DNA of 64,000 nt from Eonycteris spelaea (taxonomy: Eukaryota > Chordata > Mammalia > Chiroptera > Pteropodidae), in NCBI GenBank assembly GCA_003508835.1, contig PUFA01000068.1, positions 4,588,001-4,652,000 of the forward strand. Direction: 5' to 3'. This document shows positions 37,110 through 49,344 of this stretch, one piece after another. A model generated the notes under the pieces. It was not told where the DNA came from and did not search any database. It saw only the letters and a list, made by a program, of their open reading frames with translations. A program made the position numbers and the translations under genes. How positions within the stretch are numbered: the stretch's first letter is position 1; each line of letters starts with the position of its first letter.

Positions 37110-37345
37110 CAGAATTTCAGTTATTTGAAAAACCTGGATCTGAATCTTTGCTGTACCACTTCATACCTTGATCAAATTGTCAACTTCTCCAAGCCTGTTT
37201 TATCCTCTATAACGTTATATATTACACACATCTTTTTGGAGTTGTTTGCAGTTTAAATAGGATAATGCGAGTTAAACTCTTAGCACAATGGCTCACCAAA
37301 GAAAGTACTCAGTAAGGGATGCCATTATTAATGTTGCTCATTTTT
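37110..37345 (+). mobile_element. MIR SINE
   Basis: 'aacctggatctgaatctttgctg', 'taccacttcataccttgatc' and 'gtactcagtaagggatgcc' follow MIR from head to tail. Confidence 0.75.
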
Positions 37346-37354
37346 AATATGATT

Positions 37355-37555
37355 CAAAATATATCCTTTTACATATTGCATAGTGTTTTTACATATGATC
37401 TCATTTGCTTATCAAAGAAGCACATGATGTGGACTAAATAATAATTCATAATCTTCATTTATACATGAACAGGAAGTTTCAGAGTGGTTACATTAATCAG
37501 CTCAGATCATTACGTATCTGAGGAGAAATGTCCTTAAACCCAGTCAGATGACCCA
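37355..37555 (-). mobile_element. MIR SINE, antisense
   Basis: 'atatgatctcatttgcttat', 'tcttcatttatacatgaacagg' and 'aaacccagtcagatgaccc' match MIR reversed. Confidence 0.55.
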
Positions 37556-39045
37556 AAACCTAAATGCTATTACTACTTTTAGTATATCCAAAATTAGCTT
37601 AGTATTAAAATCAGGAATCATCTAGACCTTCTTTATAGTTAGATATAACTTTAGAAATAATTTATGAGAGTAAGGTGACCTGACCAAGTTCTCCAGTAGC
37701 ACGGCTAGCCCTGGAAGCCTCGTCTGCTGATTCCAAGTGCAGGGCCAGGAGACACACACCCTATAACATAAAAGCATAATGTACAAATGGTTTGTTGAGT
37801 TAGCAAGGGCAAGGAGGGGTCATGAGATGTAAGATTGCAAACAACATATTCATAAGGAAGTAGTCATCTTCATTCCAGTTGGTTTATGAAATCCTTTATA
37901 AAACAAATAAAGGTTCCAGCATGTCTGAATTTACAATTTCAGTGAAGAAAGCATCTGAGAGAATGAGGAGATTCAGCCTGAGAACCATCATTGTCCTCTC
38001 CAACTTGTGACAAAATCCCCATGTGCCAGAAAACAACAGCCTCTCTGCCTTCTTTCTCTTCCTTTCATTCTTCTCTCTTACTATTTACTGCCTCGTATAG
38101 ACCACAACAACCTATAATATTTCTCCATCTTTATTCTGAAACACACAGGTGTAGCATTATCCCTAGCCTGGAAGGTGGTAAATTGGCCAGCAGGACCCTT
38201 GCTTTTCAGAATAACTGAGGATAAGAAAGCTATTAGAAAACTTGAAAACCAAGAGTAACATACACACTGCCATGGTGGGAAGCCAGGGCTGCTGTGGGGT
38301 GAGGAACTGGTTAGCATTTTGGACCCAGAAACTTGTAGGCTCTTAGCTTTGGAACAAATAATTCATTGCCTAATCAATGACAATGTAAAAACACATCTGC
38401 AGAATATATTCACTGGCACCAGCAAATGCTAGCAGTATTTGGCCAACTTGTATTTTTCTAGTCTCCATTCACTTTTCTTTTTATTTTTTTCTCCATGCTT
38501 TTTTTATCATTGAAAATAATTCCAAATACAACATTAATTTTGAAGAAAAATGGATAGAAGAGATATTGATAGACCTATAGATGTTCTCAGAATTTAAAAT
38601 AAGGGAAATGGAACTATAATGTTTTTTACCCATTTCCTTCTTCAACCTAGTCCAAGTGCCATCTTTTAGAGGAAGGTAGTGAAGCATCTTCTAGACCTAA
38701 CATTGATATGAACACATTATAGGTTACTAATGGTTAAAAAGTTAACTACCCTCAATTCCCCTCTTGATCTCTCTTTAATATTTCCTTTCACACAAAAGAA
38801 TCATTCTAGGTATGAAATGTTTTAAGACTTTCTCCGTGGCTTACCCTGTTATGCTTTAAGCCTTGTGCAGATGATCTGGTATCAAATTACGGTTGGTAAG
38901 AGAAAAAAAAAAAAAAGGGAAAGCAAAGTTTAGATGTTAGTAAACTTTCCGGAGATAAGGGTTATAGAATATGAAGAAAGGCAAGTAGAAGAGCTTGATG
39001 ATAATCCTCTGCTTCTCTTCAAATCTTTTTGACTTCTTAATATAG

Positions 39046-39084
<39 letters not shown>

Positions 39085-39112
39085 TATATATATATATAAT
39101 ATATATATTTGC
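39046..39112. repeat. (TA)n microsatellite
   Basis: Two long TA runs are separated by short AATATT interruptions. The tract is self-complementary and could extrude a cruciform. A 61-codon minus-strand I-Y repeat frame is an artefact. Confidence 0.95.
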
Positions 39113-40479
39113 CACTAATTGTGCGGTCTTAAGACCAGAAAATTAACTGATTCATAAACAAAACAAAATATATGCTATAAAAACAAACAAGAGGATCATA
39201 GTAGATTTTTGAGATGTCCTGTCTAAGACATACAGAACCTTATCCTTTAGCCAGTTCATTAGAAGGCACTTTATATCATTGTATGTTTTTTTTTTCCAAT
39301 TTGACTTTTGCATTATTTCTGTATGCCTTTGTTAACATCATGTCTTCTAATTTTCTGTGTCTGAAAAAACAGAGGTCATCATTTTCCAGAAGGAAGAATT
39401 GTATAGTGTTGCTTGCTGCCTCTTTGTAGTATTTCCCAGCAGGACAAAATTTATGATGAGTGAAATTAGATCTTTGATGAGACATGGATTCTTAGAGGTC
39501 ATCCATTTCACTCTTTACTTCAAATATAGAAATAATTTGGGAGACTCAGTGAATTGCCATTTCACCCTGTTACTAAACTTCTTGGGTCTAAAACTGAGAT
39601 CTCCTGATGATCAGTCCAGACATCTTTATATCAGGGACATAGTACCTCAACTGGATTGTAGTTACTTCCAGGGAAATAGAGTGTCTGATTTTTAATAGCC
39701 ATACAGAAACTACCTGAGATATCAGGTTGACTCCATTGTAAATAAATAAAAACAGTATTTTTATATTAAAAACAGATAGCTCTGAAGTAAAATATATAAA
39801 CTACACAAATTTTTAAGAAAAAAACATGAGAATTCAAATAAATCTCTCATTTGAATGGGTCTGTTGTAATATGTCTTCACATGCATCTGAAAAGTTTGAG
39901 AAATGCTTAGGATGACATTTTGCTTTTTTTATGATCTTTGAGTTCTTAACTTTTCACCAAAATTCTGTAATTTCCCCTACCTCCCTTAAGGGAGGGAAAT
40001 ATTCTAGCAGCTACCTTCTTTGCTCCACACAGAGTGGTAATATGACAAAAAACAGATTTGGTGTCAAGAAGAGTAAGTCTTGGGCAATTTGTATTATAGG
40101 TTCATATCTCACTATTCTTATTTGTACAATGAGCATAAGTATAGCATGTAATTCATAGACTTGTACTGAGGACCAAGAAAGAACGAGCTTAAAGGACCAG
40201 CATATGGTAGACAGAGGAGTACTTATGTTTATAACTTTTCTTAATTTATGTGGTATAGTTTAGAATAGCATAATCTGTAGTGCATGGCAGGCTCCAGATG
40301 CTAACACAACAACAAAACCAGACAGTGTGTTATAAGAGCTAGTCTCCAGAGGGTAGCGGGAAATTACCCCTTTCTACCCATTTTGTCTAATCTGTTGACT
40401 CATGTTTCTCATACATCTTATCTCTTGTTGCTGTGGCTTTAGTTCCATAGGTCTAAAGACCTATTAGCGATTATCTTTT

Positions 40480-40985
40480 GACTATATTATATGCCAAACA
40501 CTGTTAGAAGTGTAAATGAGTGTGACTGGTGAAGAAAAGAAAGTAAAATGAAGGGGCCTCTCCTCAAATGATTAGAGTTTCAACAAGAAGGTACAAATAT
40601 CACGCACAAACCACTTAGCCATCAACATGGAAATATTCATTAAGAATGTCAAGATTTGATGCTCTCACATAACTTCTATCCTTTAGTATTCATAATTCAT
40701 TGTGAACTGAAGTAGTACAAATAATAAATGCTATAAAATTTGGAGGGCAGGATGGATAGACTGAAACTTGCAGTGAGGATTGAGGAAATTTTCATGGAGA
40801 GTCTAGGACTTGACATTGTCCTTGTGGAATGGAAAGAATTTAAATAGATAGATAAGAGGGGACCATGATTGATTCAGGATTCAAAAGAAGGATAGAATGT
40901 AAACAGTGAATTTATGGTAAGCATGCAAGGTGTGTGCTTAGAGTAGCAAGAGCCCTGACCTGATAAGAAGAGAAGAGAAAACTAA
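40480..40985 (-). mobile_element. LINE-2 3' portion, antisense
   Basis: 'atgccaaacactgttagaag', 'aataataaatgctataaaat' and 'aagagccctgacctgataag' are in the order of L2 reversed; heavily eroded. Confidence 0.55.
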
Positions 40986-41394
40986 ATAATAATTATTTTT
41001 TTGATCATTTGCTGTGGGCAAAGTCCTGATCCACATGCTACAGAAGTAACAGGCCCCACCTTAGTCTGATGAACCAGGTTATTGACAGGTTACTCAGAAT
41101 TCTGGTACCTACATCTGGAAAATACAACTGTACTGCTAAGATTATATTGTTTTGGTGGCTTAGCAGAAAGGAGCAGATGGCATCCACATGGGTTTTTCCA
41201 TGAATAGCACACACATCGAGTAAATCAGTGAATGACATAGGTATGGTTATTGTGGCATGGGACACATTGACTAAATCACATCTGAGACTTGAGCTAATGA
41301 CTCCATTTTTGTGTGTCTTCAGAGACTACTTGTACAAGTTAGGTTTGTAAAAGTTCAGTGTGAATCAGTAGGATTTGTGGCATCATGAAATAAT

Positions 41395-41640
41395 GAGGAA
41401 AAGCAAGGGATTTAGAGTCAGCAGATGTGGGTTTGAATCCCAGCTTTGCTTCTCTCTAGCTTCTGACTTCAGGAAACACTGAATCCCTCTGAGCCTCTGT
41501 ATACTTATCAAGAGTCAAGGCAGATTTCCACAAGTCCCTCTATAAGGAGTGAACAAAAAGCACAGGTTAAAAAGCTTACCATATTTTCTGGCACACAGTG
41601 GGTACTTCCTCAATCAATGCTAGTTTGCTTTCCTCTTACT
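41395..41640 (+). mobile_element. MIR SINE
   Basis: 'gtgggtttgaatcccagctttg', 'ctgagcctctgtatacttat' and 'tttctggcacacagtgggtac' are diagnostic. A 60-70-bp non-matching piece interrupts the middle. Confidence 0.8.
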
Positions 41641-42234
41641 GTGAGAATTAAATGATCTAATATGTATGGATACCGTTTATAAATTATAAAGCATGTCATT
41701 GGTGGTAATCTAATATAATTATGAATTTGAGTTTTAATGATGATCTGCAGACCTAGTTTTGGTGAGTCATTTATTTCAGGCTTTGAACTAAGTACAAAGA
41801 GGTATGTAGAGAGGGTACAAGATGGAGGTCTGAAGAGTCTTCAAAATAAAAATTCAAACAATTTTTGTCTCATATCAAGTGGGATTGATTCCAGAGAAAA
41901 CTATAAAGTGAACTCTCTTTGGTTCTGGGTCTCCAGTTTCTGTGCCTCATTCTCCATACTGCCCCATTTTTCCTGCACTGGGGATAAATAGGGGCCCAAC
42001 TCAGCTTAATTGAGGATCTCAAGATATCTTCCATGTTCTGCAAACTATTACACTACCTTGTATTTTAAAGGAGGATCAAGCTGACATGCTAACACTTCAG
42101 TCTAAAGGAAAGAAACAATAGTGGTGGGTTTTCAAAGATCAGTGAGAGAATTTGTGTTAACTAGAGCAGACTTCAGGTACTGATAAAATCACAATAGGGG
42201 ACAGAAGTGAAATGTTTTGCAGTTTTTAAAGGCT

Positions 42235-42375
42235 ACGCATTTTGGAATCAAACTGGCAGGTTTGACTCTCAGCCATGCTATTAGTGAATAACCTTGGGCA
42301 AGATAGTTAACATTGCTGTGCCTCAGTTTCCTGTAAAGTGGAGATGATATTATTTTTTATTATGAAGAGAGTTCA
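42235..42375 (+). mobile_element. MIR SINE, 3' truncated
   Basis: 'taaccttgggcaagatagttaac' then 'tgtgcctcagtttcctgtaaag' are a clear MIR core. Confidence 0.85.
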
Positions 42376-43139
42376 GGCAAGCTGAGTTGGATGGAGTTCA
42401 AGCCAAACATGAATCTATCATTCTCTCTTCCTATTTTACGAGCTATAAGCTGATGGTAAGCTGGATAGGTAATCATCCACGCATTTTGCTAAATGCTGAG
42501 AAGAGCTTCTCCCTGAATTGTTCCCTTGAGACATCCTGCCGTAGCCATTAACCTGCAGTTAAGACTTGGGCTACCCAAGCCTCGGACACTCACACTGTTC
42601 ACTCTCCCACCCATCTGTTATTGCCTCAGTGTCCTCACCTGTGACATGGGTACCCTATGTCACTTCCGGGTAAGGGCAAACCAGGTGACAGGCCAGAACC
42701 CCTTGGTGCTACTACTGGTGGTGACTCTAAGCTGTACTGGATCAAACTGTACCCACCTTGTCGATCTTGTGGAAAGAAAATATAAAAAGAAGACAATCTA
42801 GGAAAGCAAAAACTAACCACAGTAATAAATAAATAACCTTACCTCCATAGAGCATCTCTCTTTTACTTCACAGGCATTATTTCTCCAACTAACTTCTTGG
42901 GAAATAGGTTAACTGGAAAATAGCATTGTCCCATTTTTCAAATGGGGGTTTGTAAGAGACTAAGGGACCTAGAAGCCCTCTGAGAATTGGGAAATTTAAT
43001 CTGAGTCAGTACAGTGAGAAATTTCAGACTGTGAAAGAGATATTAGCAACTTTCAGGTAAAAATAAATAAATAAGTAACTGCATTTACAGCCTGGTAGCC
43101 TGGAAAAACTCAGGAGAGGAAATCAGGAGATGTGGGTGG

Positions 43140-43395
43140 TTACCAGCATGGGTTCTGGGGCTAGAGAGACATGGATGTGAGACCTGGTTGTGGTATCTCT
43201 GAGACCTTAGGCAAGTGCCTTTGTCACTTTAAACATCCCATTCTTTCTTTCTTTTTTTTTCTTTCTCTTTTTAAATGAATGGAAAAAAATTAATGTTTTT
43301 CATAGAAAAGTTTGAGAATTAAACGCATTGATGTATCAGGTGTTTATCACAGCTCTTAGAACATATTTTCATTCAATAAATGCTTAATATTTTAT
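43140..43395 (+). mobile_element. MIR SINE with an internal pyrimidine-rich interruption
   Basis: 'ctagagagacatggatgtgag', 'gaccttaggcaagtgccttt' and the tail 'ttcattcaataaatgctta' are MIR in sense. A TTTCTTTC tract at 43240-43273 sits in the middle. Confidence 0.7.
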
Positions 43396-43904
43396 AATTG
43401 TTTTTCTTGTCATTATTTTCTTGTCTTGGGTTTTAATACTTAACAATTGTGAGATCTAGGGCAGGCGACTTCCCCCTCTCTCTCTCCATTTTTGTCTTTG
43501 TAAATTGAAAGGGTAGAATTAAATGATCATTAAGGTCCCAGCTTTAAAGTTTTATGATTCTAGAGTGTTATTCTTCCTATTTTGTTTTTGTTCTCTCACA
43601 CAACCATCAACATGTCTTTAATCGGTCATTTACCAAGATTTTTGTTTGGAGCTTACTCAAAAGAAATCCCGATTCAATCAGCTTCGGTATATCTGTGCCA
43701 TTAACCTCCTGGGTCATGCCTCTGGCTGGCCTTCTCACACAATGTGCTGAGGCCCAGTAATTGAGCCTGAGTAAGGAGGGGAGGGTTCTGGCACTAGCTG
43801 GGATCAAGGTGGATAGATCTAATTTGAGCCAGTCTCTGAGTTGTTGGTAAGCAGTAAAAATTAGAATCCAAAGAGTTCTGGTAAAGTCTATTTCATTTTG
43901 TCTG

Positions 43905-44130
43905 AGAGGCAGTAGAGCTTAGTTGTCAAGAACATGGGCTCTGAGTTGATTGTTTGAGTTTTGAAGATTGTCTATTTCCCACACATAAAACTTTGGAAAG
44001 TTACTTAACCTCAGTTTCCTCATCTATAAATTGAGAATAACAATACTTGTCTTGTTGGGTTATATGAGAATTAAATAAGCTAATCAATATAAATAAATGC
44101 TTTATAAGTGTTTGCCCTTATTGTCATCCA
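43905..44130 (+). mobile_element. MIR SINE, nearly full length
   Basis: 'gagcttagttgtcaagaacatggg', 'aacctcagtttcctcatctat' and 'ggttatatgagaattaaataag' match MIR in sense. Confidence 0.85.
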
Positions 44131-46240
44131 TCCCAATATTAATATATAGGGAGATTTAGGTGTGGTTGGGTCATGTATCATGAGATTCTAGGTAGTGATG
44201 ATGCCTAGCTAGGCAATTACAGGTTTCAGTTAAATCCTTCGAGGAGAAGTAGTGCCCTACCAACACCTAGGGATGTGAGACTCTAGCCCAATATTGTAGG
44301 AAAGAAGTAGGGGGAAGATAAATATAGTGCAATTCAGGAAATCGAGACAGAAGTTCTCCTTCAACCACATTACATTTTTAAAAAAAATTTCTGGAATACG
44401 CCAACATGATGGAAGCTTAGGGAGAAAATCTAATAGAAAATAAAGTTATTCTGAGTTTAATCCTTAGCATACCATTCAATACTTAATATTAGCTATCTCA
44501 TTTCAGACCTAATGTAGTATGTGAATAGTAACCCCCAAATTCCACTTCCCTGGTCAGGATAAGGACATAGTCTGATTGGGGCTCACCCCAATGGCAGCCC
44601 TCTGTGTAAATTGTGATGCTAAAAACCTGCTTATGTGGTATCTTGTAGCAGCCAATTTAAGCCAGCTAAATTTTACCATTAAGCTGTGGGCTCTCCAGGT
44701 CTCTCATTGAAATCACACATACACACAAATGGGTTCACCTTAAAACTTCCAGTGGGTTCTATTTTGTTTCAAGTGGTCATGACATATCATATACAAAAGT
44801 TGTTTCACTTCTGTGTCACTTCTTTCTCACTAAGGAACCTGTCCTTTCAGGCTGAGAAGCTAAGCCATGATGCTAGGCCCCAAAAGCAACTCACATGTTA
44901 TTTTTGCTATCTTTTACTACCTGTTTAACTTGGTTTACTGACAACCACCTACCTTCTACTTATTAATTCCAGGTCAGTTGAAATTCCTGCTTAGTTCCTA
45001 GCCCCATCAGCACTACTAGTATAACTGTTCAGTCCTTGCTGTATCTAATTTACTTAAAGACTCTGAGGGCTGCTCTCTTTTTCTGTTTTATGTTCTTGTG
45101 CCTCAAGCAAAGCCTACTTTGCTTGAAGAGGTTCCTCATTGTAGCTGGCCTGATGACTACTTGCCCATTTATGCCAGAGGCATTTCCCAGATCTGGCACT
45201 TAACAAATATCATGAAGTAACCACATCAGTCAGAATCAATGAACTGCTTTGAAAATCTGCATTCATTATGTCAGAGTATTTATTAGTTGCATTGTCTTGG
45301 TGGCAAGCAACAGAAGTTTATCTTTTCCTCGTGTAAGCAAAGTTACTGATGTAATATAAGAATATGTGAGTATCCCACGGAACCTAAGAACAGAAAGGTG
45401 GTAGAATGCATGAAGAACTTGATCTCATAATTTGAATTTTATCAGCATTCTCTCTGTTTGTTTCTTGATTCTTGTTTCTCTATGATTACCTTTGTTCTTT
45501 TCTCTTCCTGGAAATTTGCTTCCCCCACATGGAAGAGAATGTAAAATAAAAGGCAAACCATTTGCATCTCACAGTTTGGGTCACCCATGAGAGATTAATT
45601 TTCTTAAGCCTTTATAGTTTGCCTACATTTGCATAATGATGAGCTTTGAAGCTTCTGATTGAAAAGATTTTTTTCCATATTTGTTACAAATCTTTTTCCA
45701 GTTAATGGAAATGAGCATATTGAAAGGGGATGCCGAAATCTTCTAATTCAGCAACTTGATTTGGGAGTTTAATTAAAGGGGATATCCAGTATGGAGAGAG
45801 AAGGAGGGATGGTGGTAGGTCAGTATGAAGCGTGGACGTAAATCTTAGAGGGAATCATCAAAGTAACTGGGTATTGGCTTTAAGATTCAGAAACCAAACT
45901 AGATCAAACTAAGCATGGACTCACATGATTTCAAAAGTGAGACCAGAAACAAGAGCCAGCAGAGCCAAGGAAGATCTGATATTACCAACTGTTAAAAAGA
46001 GCACACTCCTGGGCCATACTTGAAATTCTCCTGTACTTTGTGTTACTATCACTTTATTTTTATTCTCTGCTGATATGTGCCATGAGTGTCTAAAGGATTC
46101 CAGGGGCCTTCTTAAAAACAGCCTTGGGGGACTGTGAGCATATCGGAACAGAGCCATGAGGGCTCTTCAGAGAGCCTGGTTTAGCAGCACAGTGGGATAA
46201 TGCATTGTTCAGAAGAGCCCTTCATGGCATCTCCTCGCCA

Positions 46241-46267
46241 CTGACACCATGGAGTTGCCAGTGTCAG
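46241..46267. repeat. Short hairpin with CTGACAC/GTGTCAG arms
   Basis: Seven-base perfect arms (46241-46247 and 46261-46267) flank a 13-base loop containing CATGGAGTTGCCA. Function unknown. Confidence 0.5.
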
Positions 46268-47105
46268 GTGTAAGTGATGTATGTATGTGTTCACGCAATT
46301 CACACATCCTGTATGTTCATTCATTTTAAGTGACTTTTATAGATGTAGGTATTAATTGTGGCTTCTAGATCTTTTCATCATCAAGAAAGAGCAATGAGCT
46401 TTCCACATCATATAGATTGTGTTTCACGATTTACAGTTTCCGTATCCTAGAGTTAAGAAATAATATGATTTCATAAAATCTGGATAGTTAAATAATAGCA
46501 ACTGGTTAAAGAAATAAGGTTATAGTGGATATTGGAAAACTAGTCATAGTTATTGTCTTATTGGTAACTAGAGATTTGGGGGGGTTTCTTAGAAATGTTA
46601 TCCAAAGCTTACAAGGAGGTGCTACATTTGTTTATACCCTCACCTATATTTTATAGATAAATTTAGTCATAACTCTTAAGTATTTTCTCGAGCTCCTCTT
46701 TTTGTATACCCAAGTGCTGTGAAGAATTCTAAGGAAGTATACAATCCTTGTTACTTTCTAAACACAGAGTCTGATTAGAAAGACCAAATTTACATCTATG
46801 AAATGGAAAATAGCAACATAAACCTACAAAAGTGATGAATGGCATTGTACAGGAAATGGGCTTATGTTATAGAACTCATTCCCAGACCACATTAATACAA
46901 TCTATAAGAAGAAAAGAAATAAAATGGGTTTAAAACCTCATATTAAGTCAATGCATGTATATTGATCCTACTATACTAGATAATAGGGTGAAATAAAAAT
47001 ATCAAGTATGATACTCAGAAGGTTTCCAGTCTAGACAAGGAAACAAGGCACAGCCACTTTCTGGTAACCTGGAAACAAATTAGAAAGCATAGGATAGGTG
47101 TCATC

Positions 47106-47152
47106 AAAAAAAAAAAAAAAAAAAAAAAAAAACCAAAAAAAACCAAAAAAAC
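47106..47152 (+). repeat. Poly-A tract with AACC interruptions
   Basis: A run of about 27 A is followed by two CCAAAAAA-type units. It could be the tail of an eroded retrotransposon, but no body is recognisable upstream. Confidence 0.85.
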
Positions 47153-47364
47153 ATTATAACAACAAAAGCCATTAAGGCATCACCAGATTGCTTTCAACAT
47201 CTAGCAGGCAAGCCCCTGAGGCATCTCTTCCCTTCAAGCAGCCTTTGCTTTTCCTGTGTCTTGTATGGAGTTATAGTTAGAAATCTCCAATCACTGCAGA
47301 ACTCTCATAATAGAGCCACCTATATCCTGAAATCATAGATCAGCTTAGTAAGATGAAAAATATA

Positions 47365-47560
47365 TTTTGAGGTTAGAAAGGCCAGTGTTAAATCTCAGCC
47401 TGAACCTGAGCCTGAGCCTCAGTTTTCTCATCTATAATGTAGACATAGTGATAATGATGTCTCACCAATATGGTTCATGGAAATTAAATAAGGATATATA
47501 TGCATATTCTTATACATGAGCAAATAATATATATTTAATAAATGGTAATTCACATGGTCT
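47365..47560 (+). mobile_element. MIR SINE
   Basis: 'gagcctcagttttctcatctata', 'ggttcatggaaattaaataag' and 'atatttaataaatggtaatt' follow MIR in sense. CTGAGCC/CTGAACC is tandemly repeated three times just before the core (47400-47418). Confidence 0.7.
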
Positions 47561-47684
47561 AATCAATTCCCGATAGTGCAGTTTTAGCCACTAACATAGT
47601 ATTGCAATCTCTGAAGTATAAATAGTTCAAAACCATCCAATACTATATTCTCACAGTAGTCCATCTTTAGGGACACTTACTAAT

Positions 47685-47950
47685 AACAGTATTTAACACT
47701 GAATCTGATTTCTAAACTTAGAAAACACGTTCAAATACATTATCTCATTTATTCTTCAGACAACCTTTTCAGAAGGTGATTATTTCTATTCCCATTCTAC
47801 AGAGAAGAAAAATGAGGCAAAGGGTTAAGAGACTTGCCCCAAAATCACATCACCAGGGAGTTGCTGAGCCCCCAAATCATGTAATCAGAAAGCTACTAAA
47901 ACAAACTGAACCCAGTTCTTCTGATCCCAAACCTCATGTTCTTCTTCCTA
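47685..47950 (-). mobile_element. MIR SINE, antisense
   Basis: 'cattatctcatttattcttcag', 'cattctacagagaagaaaaatgagg' and 'gagacttgccccaaaatcac' match MIR reversed. Confidence 0.8.
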
Positions 47951-47979
47951 TAGCAAATATCTCTTAACAAGCACTGTTA

Positions 47980-48028
47980 TTGTGTGTGTGTGTGTGGTGT
48001 GTGGTGTGTGTGTGTGTGTGTGTGTGTA
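47980..48028. repeat. (TG)n microsatellite
   Basis: About 49 bp of TG with two GGTG interruptions, followed by a G-rich stretch. The C-V-rich open frame over it is an artefact. Confidence 0.95.
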
Positions 48029-49290
48029 TTGCGGGGGGAGGTTGGGGTGCTGAAAACTATCTTTATCTGAAGCACCTATTTACCCACACGGAACTTGCTA
48101 CTAGGGGTGAGCAAACAAACCAGGAACATCGAATTGACCTACTGTGTAGATATATAGATTAGGGTCATGTTCTCAATGCCCAGAGTTTTTAGTTAAAACA
48201 TAAAATTTTGTTTTGTGACATAATTTTCTGGATTTGCTGTTTGTTTTATCATTGGATTAGGGTTCCATAGGCATAGATTGACTTTAAAAAGTTAACTGTT
48301 AACTCCAGAGGGCACATCTGATGAAAAAATTGAGCACTTGCCAAAACCACTGTGTCCTATAGAATAGCTCACGATTAATCATGATGAGAGTATTTCCTCT
48401 ATCTAAATGAAATCTGCAATTTGGGAAGAAGATTAAAGATCCTTCAGGGGATGAAGGGAAAGTTGCCGTGAAAATTCTAGAAACTAGAAAATGAAGATAA
48501 GTCTACTCAATATTCATGAAGTCAGATTGGTTGATGCAAATAGAGATTGCAATCTCTTACTTTCTAATGACTTGGCTTATAGCTTTCCTATACCAATTTT
48601 ACACAGATTCCTATTCAACTTTAAGGCAAATGACTTCAGTTTGTAAAAAAATTATTGTTTAGAAAGTTTAACATACCTAATGCTTTTCTGCCATCTTTGA
48701 CTAATTTTTAGGTTCCTATCCAAAGATTTCTAAGGTATATGATTAGAAGGGTATAACTAACAAAGAAAATATATGATCACAGCGTATATAATAGGTAAAC
48801 ATATACTATCACTAAGTGAACCCTTCTAATTTTTCATGGAAAACAACATATTCTCAAAAAGGCAGTTTAAAGAGAAGGGTTATAAATATTGGTTTAGGTT
48901 TAATTTTGCTTCATGGAGAAGGAAATCAAATTTTTTTAGCACAGCCATTTTGAAAAGACACATTAAAACGTTAACTCTCACCTAATTATTTAGAAATTCT
49001 TGCCTCATACACAGCACAAATTCCCATCTCCTCTACTGTTGGATAAAACTTAAGAGAAAATGAGTATAAATGCTATTGCTGACTTTATTTCATTATGTGC
49101 AAATATAACAAACAAATATTTGGAGGGTATGGGGAACTTTGAGCCATTTCATTTATTCTCCCAGCACCTGACGCAGTACCTATACAGGTCCTCAAGAAAT
49201 ACTGTTGAGCTCCACATTAAATAAGTTAACAAATTCTCAGAGTAGACTACTTGTTATTTAAATTTTTTTTTTTCTACCTCTCTTTTTCAG

Positions 49291-49344
49291 GCTAGCCCTG
49301 CTCCTATAATTGTCAACACAGATACTTTGGACACGATTCCTTAT
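49291..49344 (+). CDS. DLG2: DLG2 shared exon preceding PDZ1
   Basis: This 54-base exon encodes 18 residues, ASPAPIIVNTDTLDTIPY, which match the linker found in DLG2 isoforms immediately before the VNGTE...ITLERGNSG segment that opens PDZ1. It is preceded by a long pyrimidine tract and acceptor (CTACCTCTCTTTTTCAG) and followed by a perfect donor (TAT|GTAAGT). Both ends are phase 0, so different first exons can be attached without changing frame. DLG1 and DLG4 carry a related V-N-T-D-[ST]-L-E motif at this place; the I-I-V-N-T-D-T-L-D-T-I-P-Y wording is specific to DLG2. The next coding exon is not in the window. The protein itself acts under the synaptic membrane and carries three PDZ domains, SH3 and a guanylate-kinase-like domain, none of which is encoded here. 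Confidence 0.95.

Larger units (their letters stand above)
31058..49290 (+). other. DLG2: DLG2 intron between alternative first exon and shared exon
   Basis: The intron starts GTAAGA and ends in a pyrimidine tract plus CAG, 18.2 kb in all. It contains mostly MIR and LINE-2 copies, with no recognisable coding exon. Unassigned stretches without visible features include about 31060-32230, 32580-34000, 34270-35200, 35720-36980, 37560-40470, 44140-47100 and 48050-49280. Confidence 0.9.

Noticed and set aside
39357..39695. 112-codon open frame, the longest in the window
   Set aside because: The only available start is not convincing, composition is non-coding, no family is recognised, and the second half resembles an eroded old repeat.
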